This document shows, in pieces, positions 1-7,855 of a stretch of DNA of 15,732 nt; within the stretch, counting starts at the first letter, position 1; each line of letters starts with the position of its first letter. The notes under the pieces were generated by a model. The model worked only from the letters and a program-made list of their open reading frames with translations. It made no database searches and was not told where the DNA came from. Source of the stretch: Magnetococcales bacterium (GTDB lineage: Bacteria; Pseudomonadota; Magnetococcia; Magnetococcales; JADFWU01); contig JADFWU010000035.1 in the NCBI GenBank assembly GCA_015234045.1, positions 20,240 through 35,971 of the forward strand. Direction: 5' to 3'. The translations under genes were made by a program, and so were the position numbers.

Positions 1-76
1 GTCGTTCGCTCAACCAACGACCGAGATTGGCATCCATGTAGTCTGCAATTGCTTGTTCCAGCTGTTGCTGATCCAT
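1..76 (-). CDS. 5' end of a hypothetical protein gene, cut by window edge
   Basis: Only the first 25 codons of this leftward gene are in the window. It opens with an ATG whose complement is at 74-76 and reads MDQQQLEQAIADYMDANLGR, then WLSER, with no stop before the edge. An AGGTG ribosome-binding site sits about 9 bases upstream of the ATG on the minus strand, which supports a real start. The visible part is a polar, probably helical N-terminus without a signal peptide or membrane segment. I do not recognise the family from so short a piece. Its 5' leader would carry the large palindrome at 100-262 if transcription starts upstream of that element. Confidence 0.6.
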   Translation of the reverse strand, partial: MDQQQLEQAIADYMDANLGRWLSER

Positions 77-99
77 TATCACGACACCTAAAAGAAGAG

Positions 100-262
100 T
101 TAGGGTCGCGGAGAAAATAAATTATCCCACTTACTTGTCTCTTGGTCCGTCTGCCGCGTTCCGGCAAGAGTCACATACAATGAGTATGCTCCTCTTGCCG
201 CGCCTTGCAGACGAACCAATATCCTGCGCGATTGGAATAATTTATTTTTTCCGCGCTCCTTA
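100..262. repeat. Long imperfect palindrome (possible MITE-like or structured intergenic element)
   Basis: Three nested inverted repeats share one centre near 181. The outer arms, 100-128 and 234-262, are complementary at about 24 of 29 positions, with cores near CGCGGAGAAAATAAATTAT on the left. The middle arms, about 142-170 against 191-219, pair TTGGTCCGTCTGC with its near-complement and GGCAAGAG with CTCTTGCC. The inner stem is CATAC (174-178) with GTATG (184-188) around a 5-base loop. I see no coding capacity. It could be a short non-autonomous mobile element, a structured untranslated RNA or a bidirectional transcription stop between two leftward genes. Its centre resembles the sequence at the right edge of the window (GCGGAGCGTACTTGTAG). 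Confidence 0.75.
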
Positions 263-326
263 CGCCCAGCAACTCATTTCAAAATAATTATACTCTACAG
301 GAATAAGAGTTGTGAATCTATTTATC

Positions 327-1739
327 TCAAAGCGCCCTTTCCAACTCTGAACCATGCTCTAACACGCGTTCAAGAAACTGATCAAAGTCCGTTTCATGCA
401 TATCGCCATTGACAAAAACCATTCTGATGACAATCTCACCACGCAACTGAGAGTAATTGACCAAGCTGGCACCACTTTTTACCAGCCGATCACGCAGTTG
501 TAGTGTGAACTGATCTAGATTAGCTGGTTTTTGTGGCATATATCGGAAACAGACTGTGACGGATTGAGGTGGGGCGGCCAACACTAAACGATTATGGTTT
601 TTGATCACACGTGCAGCATAACCGGCCAATCTAAACAACCGATTAATGCGTTTCTCATACCCTTTATCACCGAAGTAACGCCAAGCCAGCCACAGTTTAA
701 GGGAATCGACCCTACGCCCACAGGAGAGCGAACTACGTCCTAACTCGTACTGTAGCGCATCATAGTCCTGCTCGTGAAACAGGTAGACACCACCATCTGT
801 TGAACAGGCAGAATGCAATTGACCCGGCTCTTTAACCAATAACGTTGAACTGATGAGTGGAATATTCATCATTTTATGCGGATCCCAGGTAATAGAATCA
901 GCCTGAGCACATCCATCCATCAAATAGGCATATGTCTGACTCAATAGCACTGAGCCACCAAACGCGGCATCCACGTGAAACCAGATATCATACTTCTGTG
1001 CAATCGTTCCAATAGCAGGTAGCGGATCAAAAGCCCCTAGAACAGTCGTTCCGGTCGTTGCAGCCACGATAAGCGGTTTTTTACCACTGGCGAGGCAGTC
1101 AGTTATAGCATCCTCCAGAGCGGCTGGAATCATGCATCCCTGGTCGTCCGTTGCCACCTCAATGATATGATCCGTGCCAACACCTAACACTAAGGCCGCT
1201 TTCTGGAAAGAGTAATGCGCCTGATCAGACACAAAACAAACCAGTGGTGGAAGCCCCTGCATGCCCTGTTCTTTTATATTCGGAAAATAACGCTGACGCG
1301 CACACAACAGTGCGATGAGGTTGGCGTTGCTGCCACCGGTGGTGAAAGTACCCTCCCCATTTGGAAAACCTGCCAGTTGACACATTTTCTCTATGAGGTG
1401 CTTTTCCATGAGCGTAGCGAGCGGTGCCACCTCATAGGTGTACATGGAGGTATTGGTTAGAGCGGTGAACACCTCACCTAAAAAAGCTGGGAAATTGAAT
1501 CCAGCAAAAAGCTGATTGCAAAACTGACGATGACCTGTTTTGACGCTGTGATTCAGGTACTCTTCAAGAATTGGCAATAGTGCTTCATACTCTCCAAGCC
1601 CTTGCGAGCCGATGGAGAGATCAAATGCCTGAACCAATTGTTCAGGCGTGCGATAGTTGACGATGTGACTCGCGCAGTTCTGGTTCTCTTCCAGATAGTC
1701 CAGAATCAGTTGAACCGCACCCAAAAGGGTTTTTTCCAT
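327..1739 (-). CDS. PLP-dependent group II decarboxylase (glutamate / cysteine-sulfinate / aspartate 1-decarboxylase clade)
   Basis: A 470-residue cytosolic pyridoxal-phosphate enzyme that removes the alpha-carboxylate of an amino acid. The Schiff-base lysine is K289 in TWDPHKMM, the ring-stacking histidine is H175 in DQAHYS, and D257 in HVDAAFGG should bind the pyridine nitrogen. The segments CNQLFAG (74-80) and NTSMYTYEVAP (96-106) match the branch holding animal GAD and CSAD and the bacterial aspartate decarboxylase PanP, so the product could be GABA, hypotaurine or beta-alanine. Sequence alone does not settle the substrate. Length is normal for the family. The frame extends to a TTG at 1784, but the ATG at 1739 has AGGTGG seven bases upstream and the TTG has no ribosome-binding site. 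It stands 153 bases after the hybrid kinase on the same strand, with no transporter or pathway partner in view. Confidence 0.88.
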   Translation of the reverse strand: MEKTLLGAVQLILDYLEENQNCASHIVNYRTPEQLVQAFDLSIGSQGLGEYEALLPILEEYLNHSVKTGHRQFCNQLFAGFNFPAFLGEVFTALTNTSMYTYEVAPLATLMEKHLIEKMCQLAGFPNGEGTFTTGGSNANLIALLCARQRYFPNIKEQGMQGLPPLVCFVSDQAHYSFQKAALVLGVGTDHIIEVATDDQGCMIPAALEDAITDCLASGKKPLIVAATTGTTVLGAFDPLPAIGTIAQKYDIWFHVDAAFGGSVLLSQTYAYLMDGCAQADSITWDPHKMMNIPLISSTLLVKEPGQLHSACSTDGGVYLFHEQDYDALQYELGRSSLSCGRRVDSLKLWLAWRYFGDKGYEKRINRLFRLAGYAARVIKNHNRLVLAAPPQSVTVCFRYMPQKPANLDQFTLQLRDRLVKSGASLVNYSQLRGEIVIRMVFVNGDMHETDFDQFLERVLEHGSELERAL

Positions 1740-1892
1740 AGTGGGACCACCTGGCCGTACAGGGAACCGGATATTTTTTGGCAAATCTGGTGGGGTATCT
1801 TATGCATTTAAGCGGTAACAGACAAACCGGTTTCGAACACTACTGGATAGTTTTCGTTAATATTAATTTAAAATCAATCAGTTAAACATGTA
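1740..1892. other. Gap between hybrid kinase and decarboxylase genes
   Basis: This 153-base stretch separates two leftward genes. It is AT-rich in its kinase-proximal half (about 1855-1890) and could hold a decarboxylase promoter, but I found no convincing -35/-10 pair. No terminator hairpin follows the kinase stop codon, so read-through from the kinase gene into the decarboxylase is possible. The only clear signal is the AGGTGG ribosome-binding site of the decarboxylase next to 1740. Confidence 0.5.
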
Positions 1893-4184
1893 TCATTTAT
1901 TCATGATTGAATCCAACTCCTGAAAAAGTCGGCCTTTTTTAATAGGCTTGGTCAAACAAAGATCACAACCCGCTTCAAGGGCCTGTTCTGAAACTTCTCG
2001 CATGGCATGAGCGGTCAGTGCAATGATCCAGGAGGCTTTCTGTTCCTGTTCCCGTTGCCACTGACGAATCGCCTTCGTAGCGTTAAAACCATCCATGACA
2101 GGCATTTCGATATCCATCAGAATCACATCAAAATGGCCATTTTTGACGTGATCAACGGCCTGTTGTCCATCTTCAGCCGTTGCAATCTGATAATGAGTAT
2201 TTCTGAGGAATGCCTTCATCAACAGCATATTGTCTGGAGAGTCATCCACCAGCAATACAGATAACGCCGCAGAATCGGTAGATCGATCCAACAAAGGATC
2301 ACCAATTTCTGGCAGAGTGACCTCACTGCTTGCACACACCTGTCTACTTATCAGAGGAACCTGGAATGTAAAAACACTTCCTCCTGATTCGGCGTGCTCT
2401 GCCCAAATGCGGCCCTGCATGGCGGAGATCAGTTTTCGACAGATACTTAACCCCAAACCAGTTCCACCAAAACGCTGCGTAGTCGATGCATTCCCCTGAT
2501 TGAACGGTTCAAAAATACCATCCAGCTTTCCAGAAGGGATACCGATTCCAGTATCCATAACCGAGAAGCGAATCTGACCGCCTGGCGCTTCTGAAACGGA
2601 TAACTCAACCCTGCCTTGTTTGGTAAATTTAATCGCATTACCCAAAAGATTGAGCAAGATCTGCTGAATTCGATCAGGGTCACCATGAAAGTCACAAAAC
2701 TCTGAAAAGGTGCAATCCCATACCAATTCCACCCCTTTGTGTTGCGCTTTGGCATCAAACACTGCCATGGTATTCTGGATCAGAGAATGGAGATTAAAAT
2801 CCACATTTTCAAGCTGAAGCTGTCCTGCCTCGATTTTCGAAAGATCAAGGATATCATTGATTAACGAAAGTAAAACATTACCACTGGCATTAATAGAACG
2901 TACATACTGGTGTTGTTCATCACTCAATTTGGACTCTTCAAGGAGTTCTGCCATTCCCAACACAGCATTCATCGGGGTTCTGATATCATGACTCATGGCA
3001 GCCAAAAAGTGGCTTTTTGCCTGATTGGCCTGCTCAGCCATATGCTTGGCTTCCAAAACCTCATTGTAAGCGTCTGAAAGGCTACGTGTTTTCTCTTGAA
3101 TCAATAGGTTAAGACGACGTACCCCCAAACTCCAGAAGAACATCAAAAACAGCTCAATCAATAAGAAACCGATGATTGCAAAAAGTACATTTTGCTTGAA
3201 CGCCTTATCCAATTCATTGATTTCACGAGACACATCATACCAGACCAGGATTGCACCAACAGCTGGTCTGCTGGAATCAATCGTGCCTTTAAAATCTCTG
3301 AGCTCAAAGCAATAAGCACCAATGGGTTTGTTATGAATACGAAGAAGACGGCTCTCTTCACACTCACCAGGTTGTTTTTTGGTTTCCCACTGTGACAATA
3401 CCTGCCGAATATCTGGATTAGTGGCAGACTCAACAAGAAAGTGACCGGACCGGAAATGACTTTTTAGAAACTTCTCCAAAAAGCTTGGCCACATGGTCTC
3501 TTTGGCATGTTCCATGGTCATCATAACACCCACTTCGAGGTTCATTTCTCGTTTGAGGGTATCGACAATGCCTTGAAAAGAGGTACCAGCCTCAAGAGCA
3601 CCGACGTGAATCTTCTGTCCATTTTCAGTGGAAAAAACCGGCACCACACCGCGAATACCGGAATAGACTCGACCAGATTCGAAACCTTTGGTCGGGATTA
3701 AGTGAGTATTGGCTTCAACAATGGTGTGGCGAACCGGTGATAGATCATCACCAAATTTATGAGGGGCATGGATACGTAAAAAAGAGACATCACCAGGCGC
3801 TAAATGGAAATGAAGCTGACGAATATCGTAACGCTGGGTCATGACACGCCAACTCTCTGCAACAAGATCATGTAACTGCTGACGTATCACAGCGGCCTGT
3901 TCTCCGCCCTTACCACCGCCTTCAGCCTCAACAGCCCGCCGACCTTGTAAAAAAAGCATCTGGACACGTTGATCATGCGCCACATAAGTTGCCATCTGTT
4001 GCATGCTGGTGGACACACGATTGAGAATCATGTGATAACCTGCATGAACCTGTTCACCCTTTCGAGTTAACGTCTCCAACAGAACAGTCTGGTCAGACCG
4101 GTAGTTAAACCAGATGAACAGAATGTCTATAGAAGCAATGACAAGAGAGATCCAGACAAACTGACGGTTGAGTTTAACAGCCAT
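1893..4184 (-). CDS. Hybrid sensor histidine kinase: TM, dCache-type sensor, TM, HisKA, HATPase, receiver
   Basis: A 763-residue inner-membrane hybrid kinase. Membrane helices at about 9-27 and 333-352 enclose a roughly 300-residue periplasmic sensor. Its stretch SFLRIHAPHKFGDDLSPVR (134-152) is typical of dCache_3-type (PF14827) sensors. After a linking coiled coil comes HisKA with H399 in AMSHDIRTPM (the usual E after His is D). The ATPase domain shows N516, DTGIGIP (544-550) and GGTGLGLS (573-580). The C-terminal receiver has phospho-acceptor D691 in LMDIEMP, acidic D646/D647, T724 and K746. No Hpt or DNA-binding domain is present, so a separate phosphotransfer partner is expected. The ATG at 4184 has AAGGAAA upstream. 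It diverges from the four-gene signalling cassette that begins at 4375, which may supply that partner. Confidence 0.93.
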   Translation of the reverse strand: MAVKLNRQFVWISLVIASIDILFIWFNYRSDQTVLLETLTRKGEQVHAGYHMILNRVSTSMQQMATYVAHDQRVQMLFLQGRRAVEAEGGGKGGEQAAVIRQQLHDLVAESWRVMTQRYDIRQLHFHLAPGDVSFLRIHAPHKFGDDLSPVRHTIVEANTHLIPTKGFESGRVYSGIRGVVPVFSTENGQKIHVGALEAGTSFQGIVDTLKREMNLEVGVMMTMEHAKETMWPSFLEKFLKSHFRSGHFLVESATNPDIRQVLSQWETKKQPGECEESRLLRIHNKPIGAYCFELRDFKGTIDSSRPAVGAILVWYDVSREINELDKAFKQNVLFAIIGFLLIELFLMFFWSLGVRRLNLLIQEKTRSLSDAYNEVLEAKHMAEQANQAKSHFLAAMSHDIRTPMNAVLGMAELLEESKLSDEQHQYVRSINASGNVLLSLINDILDLSKIEAGQLQLENVDFNLHSLIQNTMAVFDAKAQHKGVELVWDCTFSEFCDFHGDPDRIQQILLNLLGNAIKFTKQGRVELSVSEAPGGQIRFSVMDTGIGIPSGKLDGIFEPFNQGNASTTQRFGGTGLGLSICRKLISAMQGRIWAEHAESGGSVFTFQVPLISRQVCASSEVTLPEIGDPLLDRSTDSAALSVLLVDDSPDNMLLMKAFLRNTHYQIATAEDGQQAVDHVKNGHFDVILMDIEMPVMDGFNATKAIRQWQREQEQKASWIIALTAHAMREVSEQALEAGCDLCLTKPIKKGRLFQELDSIMNK

Positions 4185-4298
4185 GTTTCGCGCCGTTTCC
4201 TTTAGTTAACCGTGCCTTTTGTGTCGCATTCATTGTTACGTATTTCACATAAAATCACAAGACCCAAGCGATTATTATTCCCATTCGTCGCGCATCTT

Positions 4299-4328
4299 TT
4301 GTCTACTGAATCGATATCATCGTATACT
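4299..4328 (+). promoter_or_regulatory. Candidate sigma70 promoter for the four-gene signalling cassette
   Basis: TTGTCT at 4299-4304 and TATACT at 4323-4328 are separated by 18 bases, giving 4 of 6 and 5 of 6 matches to the sigma70 consensus. Transcription would start near 4335, about 40 bases before the ATG at 4375. This is the best pair I found in the divergent region. Start-site mapping would be needed to confirm it. Confidence 0.45.
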
Positions 4329-4351
4329 GTGATCTAATCACTTCCTGTCAA
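4323..4351 (-). promoter_or_regulatory. Candidate opposing promoter for the hybrid kinase gene
   Basis: On the minus strand a perfect TTGACA (complement at 4346-4351) lies 17 bases before AGTATA, or 19 bases before TATACG, over the same TATAC core used by the rightward promoter. The leader to the hybrid kinase ATG at 4184 would be about 130 bases. The -10 match is weak, so confidence is low. Confidence 0.3.
4329..4341. promoter_or_regulatory. Small palindrome GTGAT-CTA-ATCAC in the divergent promoter region
   Basis: Perfect 5-base arms around a 3-base centre lie immediately downstream of the rightward -10 and inside the spacer of the opposing candidate promoter. A protein bound here could affect both directions. 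A plausible ligand is the winged-helix response regulator encoded at 7856-8512, but nothing in the sequence ties the two together. A 10-base match of this kind can also arise by chance. Confidence 0.3.
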
Positions 4352-4374
4352 CCAATCAACTTGGCGCACTAAAC

Positions 4375-5931
4375 ATGAAACATACTGTTGGAATTCGTGC
4401 CCGTTTATATGGCGTAATGCTTGTTGGCGGCATTATGACCTTTTTAGTTGGCTTATTTGCACTTTTCCAACTGCTATTGATCAATGATGAAATGAACCGT
4501 GTTTCATCCAGCTATCTGCCGATGGTACTTCAACTGACTGAAATTCAGCAGAATCAAACCAAGCAAGAGAAAATTCTCGATCATCTTTTATTATTGCCTC
4601 CGTATGGCAACACCGAAAAAACGGCACTGAAAGAAACCTATCAAACATTGGAAAACAACAAGCAAGCCGCCTATGAAACGAGCGTTGAACTGGGTAGACT
4701 TCTTTTGGCAGGTGAGAAAATAGGATCTCAAAAAGAGGCTATCAAACAGATTATCAATCAACTCAACGAGATCAAGCATCATCTTATTGAGATCCGAACC
4801 ACTTCTGAACACTATTTTTCCTCTTTTCCGCTGGAAACATCACAAGACACCACATCAGACACCACCACACTTAAAACTCAACACCATCATTTAGCCATTC
4901 AGCTTGAACAGCTGTTACTACATCTTGAAAAAACCACTCAAAAATCCCTTCAACTATCTGAACAAGCAGAAAAAAACGCCATAAACTGGTTTGTTGGATT
5001 ACTTATTGCGGCACTTATGCTGGGCTACATATTATCAACTCTACTGTCCAACTCTATTCTAAGTTCGTTAAAATATGCCTCAAAACTGGCGGATAACATC
5101 AGCCAAGGGAATTATATGGTTGATCAAAACGTTACCATTCCATCCAACGAGATGGGCACTCTGTTGGAATCAATGGTCAACATGGCTCATAGCTTGGAAA
5201 CATCCCAAATCGCATTAAAAAAAGAGTCGCTTGAACTGACCCGTTCCAATCAGGAACTACAGCAATTCGCCTATGTTGCCTCTCATGACCTTCAAGAACC
5301 ATTACGCGCAGTTGCCAGTTTTGCCCAACTGCTTGAAGAAAATTACAAAGATCAGTTGGATGAAGATGCTAACGAGTTTATTGACTATATCGTCAATGGT
5401 GCACAGCAGATGCAGCACTTGATCAATGATCTATTGACCTATTCACGGGTACATACCCAAGCCAAACCGCTGGAACCGGTTTCTTTGAACACGGTTTTTG
5501 AGGATATCTTGAGACGTTTGCGACTGCTCATCCATGAGAGCAATACAGTGATCAGCGTACAGAACTCTTTGCCGATGGTGATGGCGGATGAAGTACAATT
5601 AGGTCAGGTGATACAAAATCTGATCAGCAATGCAATCAAGTTTCGAAGTGATCTGACACCTGATATTCAAATAACGGTCACAGAAGTTCACAACCGATAT
5701 CAAATTTCCATAACGGATAATGGTATTGGTATTGATCCTCGGTATAAGGATAGAATATTCGAGATTTTTCAACGCCTGCACACCCGCGATGAATATAGTG
5801 GCACAGGCATTGGACTGGCGGTTTGCAAGCGAATCATAGAACGACATGGTAGTGATATTGATGTACGTTCTAAACTTGGTGAAGGATCTACCTTCTTATT
5901 TTCTCTAGCTAAAACAGATATAATGTCATGA
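4375..5931 (+). CDS. Membrane sensor histidine kinase (TM, periplasmic helical sensor, TM, HAMP, HisKA, HATPase)
   Basis: A 518-residue inner-membrane kinase, first gene of the cassette. Membrane helices at about 11-36 and 204-224 bracket a roughly 165-residue, helix-rich, Gln/Thr-rich periplasmic domain of no named family that I recognise; it is probably a four-helix-bundle-like sensor. A HAMP linker follows (about 225-278), then a coiled coil. HisKA carries H304 in VASHDLQEPL, the form seen in phytochrome-type kinases. The ATPase domain has N419 (SNAIKF), DNGIGID (448-454) and GTGIGLA (476-482). There is no receiver domain, and its stop codon overlaps the next gene's ATG, so the stand-alone receiver at 5928 is its likely phosphoryl acceptor. 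This kinase/receiver pairing is typical of the phytochrome-like kinase plus Rcp1 arrangement, though no light-sensing domain is present. No strong ribosome-binding site precedes the ATG. Confidence 0.92.
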   Translation: MKHTVGIRARLYGVMLVGGIMTFLVGLFALFQLLLINDEMNRVSSSYLPMVLQLTEIQQNQTKQEKILDHLLLLPPYGNTEKTALKETYQTLENNKQAAYETSVELGRLLLAGEKIGSQKEAIKQIINQLNEIKHHLIEIRTTSEHYFSSFPLETSQDTTSDTTTLKTQHHHLAIQLEQLLLHLEKTTQKSLQLSEQAEKNAINWFVGLLIAALMLGYILSTLLSNSILSSLKYASKLADNISQGNYMVDQNVTIPSNEMGTLLESMVNMAHSLETSQIALKKESLELTRSNQELQQFAYVASHDLQEPLRAVASFAQLLEENYKDQLDEDANEFIDYIVNGAQQMQHLINDLLTYSRVHTQAKPLEPVSLNTVFEDILRRLRLLIHESNTVISVQNSLPMVMADEVQLGQVIQNLISNAIKFRSDLTPDIQITVTEVHNRYQISITDNGIGIDPRYKDRIFEIFQRLHTRDEYSGTGIGLAVCKRIIERHGSDIDVRSKLGEGSTFLFSLAKTDIMS

Positions 5932-6386
5932 TGGACAATGAACACAGCATGATGCATGCGGATCCGGTGGTGATCTTGCTGGTTGAAGATAATCCTGCCG
6001 ATGTCCGACTCACACAAATGGCCTTGAAAAAAGGCAAGATCCACAATGAATTGATCATTGCCCGCGATGGTGAACAAGCCCTTGATGCCCTGCATCAACG
6101 TGGCAACTACCAGGACACGCCCAGGCCGGAAATCATCCTATTGGATCTCAATCTACCAAAAATCGGCGGCCTTGAAATTCTCAAAGAGATCAAGGCAAAA
6201 GAGCACCTTAAACGCATACCAGTGGTAGTACTCACCTCTTCCAAAGCTGAGGAGGATATTGTCAGAAGCTACGATCTTCACGCCAACTGCTATATTACCA
6301 AGCCGGTAGATTTTACTCAATTCCGTCAAGTTATCAACCAATTGGAAAGCTTTTGGTTTTCCATTGTCAGACTCTCTCCACAATAG
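5928..6386 (+). CDS. Stand-alone receiver-domain response regulator (Rcp1-like)
   Basis: A 152-residue protein made of one receiver domain with no output domain. It has acidic E20/D21 in VEDNPADV, phospho-acceptor D73 in LLDLNLP, T103 in LTSS and K125 in ITKPV. The RLTQMAL segment after the acidic patch and the loop around 58-66 (RGNYQDTPR) are characteristic of Rcp1-like regulators that pair with phytochrome-type kinases. The start overlaps the upstream kinase stop (ATGA at 5928-5931), so translation is probably coupled. A second ATG follows at once at 5931 and others lie at 5949 and 5952, so the exact start may differ by a few residues. Without an output domain it must act by protein contact, most simply passing phosphate or a signal to the second kinase gene, which begins 3 bases after its stop. 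Confidence 0.93.
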   Translation: MMDNEHSMMHADPVVILLVEDNPADVRLTQMALKKGKIHNELIIARDGEQALDALHQRGNYQDTPRPEIILLDLNLPKIGGLEILKEIKAKEHLKRIPVVVLTSSKAEEDIVRSYDLHANCYITKPVDFTQFRQVINQLESFWFSIVRLSPQ

Positions 6387-6388
6387 AT

Positions 6389-7852
6389 ATGAAAGCAACC
6401 ACACAAACAATCCTGCTAATTGAGGACAATCCCGCTGACGCACGTCTGATTCGCGAGCGACTCAAGGGCACCAGCTATGACCACCATGTGGCATCTCGTC
6501 TATCCGAAGGGCTGGACTATCTGACACATCACAGTGTTATAGCTATCCTTCTGGATCTTTCATTACCAGACAGTCAAGGCCTGGATACCGTTTCCCAAGT
6601 TCTTACACACTCTCCAGAGATTCCCGTGGTGGTGCTGACCGGATTGGATAACGAAACATTGGGCGACAGTGCTGTTGCTCAAGGGGCTCAGGATTATATC
6701 GTCAAAGGTGAACTAACGGCACAACTGCTAAAACGTACTTTGCGTTACGCCATTGAAAGAAAGCGTACAGAAGCTGTACTGCGTGAAAGTGAAGAGCGAT
6801 TTCGCAATATCAGTGCTTCAGCCAACGATGCCATTATTCTGGTTGATAGCAGTGGCGTGATCGTTTTTTGGAACCAAGCTGCCTGCAAGCTGTTTGAATT
6901 TGCTGAAGCGGATGCTTTGGGCCACCCTCTTTCCATCATCATTCCAACCCGATATCAAGCCGCCCATGATGCAGGTCTGCAACGTTTTGTTGCATCCGGC
7001 TCTGGACCGATGATCGGTCATACCATGGAAATGATTGGTAAAAAAGGCGATGGTCGTGAATTTCCCATTGAAGTATCACTTTCTGCGGTGCGCCATCGTG
7101 ATCAGTGGCAGGCCATGGCCATAGCCCGTGACCTCACTGAGCGGAAATATTCCGAAAGCCTGTTACTGCTATCAGAAAAGATGTCCTCAATAAGCCAAAT
7201 GGCGGCGGGTATAGCCCATGAAGTGAACCACCCTCTCACAACAGCCTCTTTGAATATTGAAACACTGAAACTTCATCTTGAAAACAGCATGGAAGATCAA
7301 GAGGTGATCAACCGAATTGAGAATGTTGAACGCAATCTGGAACGTGCGGCTACTTTAGCCCGCGAACTGTTAGTATTCGCTCGCTCTGACAAAACCGAAT
7401 TCTCTTCACTGGATATCAATGAGGAGATAGAAGTAGCACTCACTCTGCTCGGTCCTCGACTGGATAACATTACCGTTAAACAGCAGACGACTGATGACAT
7501 GCCCATGGTAATGGGCAATTCAGTCAAAGCAGGACAACTATTTGGTAATTTATTCAACAATGCCATTGATGCCATGTCTGGACGCGGCACACTCTTCATC
7601 AACTCAAGCTATCAGGGTGATCGTATTGTAGTGGATATCCGTGATACCGGACCGGGAATTCCTGCGGATCATCAGGATAAACTGTTTGATCCGTTTTTTT
7701 CCACCAAGTCACCGGGATCTGGCACCGGCCTTGGCCTCTCGATATGTTATGATATCATTAAGCGTCACCGTGGCGGTATTCGCTTTATCGATACTGAGCA
7801 GGAAGGTGCCACGGTTCGTATATGGTTTCCTGTTGTCTGGAAGAAAGCGTAA
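6389..7852 (+). CDS. Soluble REC-PAS-HisKA-HATPase histidine kinase
   Basis: A 487-residue cytosolic kinase with an N-terminal receiver. Receiver: E12/D13 in IEDNPADA, phospho-acceptor D56 in LLDLSLP, T84 and K106. A PAS domain spans about 131-255, starting at ESEERFRNI and ending at RDLTERK, as PAS/PAC units do. HisKA has H277 in AAGIAHEVNHPL, and the ATPase domain has N391, DTGPGIP (419-425) and GTGLGLS (445-451). No membrane helix is visible. The receiver in front of a kinase suggests that phosphorylation by an upstream protein controls this kinase; the membrane kinase two genes earlier is the obvious candidate. The frame can be extended to a TTG at 6353 inside the previous gene. I chose the ATG at 6389 because it starts just after that gene's stop and leaves a normal receiver N-terminus, although its ribosome-binding site is weak. 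Confidence 0.92.
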   Translation: MKATTQTILLIEDNPADARLIRERLKGTSYDHHVASRLSEGLDYLTHHSVIAILLDLSLPDSQGLDTVSQVLTHSPEIPVVVLTGLDNETLGDSAVAQGAQDYIVKGELTAQLLKRTLRYAIERKRTEAVLRESEERFRNISASANDAIILVDSSGVIVFWNQAACKLFEFAEADALGHPLSIIIPTRYQAAHDAGLQRFVASGSGPMIGHTMEMIGKKGDGREFPIEVSLSAVRHRDQWQAMAIARDLTERKYSESLLLLSEKMSSISQMAAGIAHEVNHPLTTASLNIETLKLHLENSMEDQEVINRIENVERNLERAATLARELLVFARSDKTEFSSLDINEEIEVALTLLGPRLDNITVKQQTTDDMPMVMGNSVKAGQLFGNLFNNAIDAMSGRGTLFINSSYQGDRIVVDIRDTGPGIPADHQDKLFDPFFSTKSPGSGTGLGLSICYDIIKRHRGGIRFIDTEQEGATVRIWFPVVWKKA

Positions 7853-7855
7853 TTC

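Noticed and set aside
1740-1784. TTG-initiated 15-residue extension of the decarboxylase
   Set aside because: No ribosome-binding site before the TTG, while the ATG at 1739 has AGGTGG at correct spacing.
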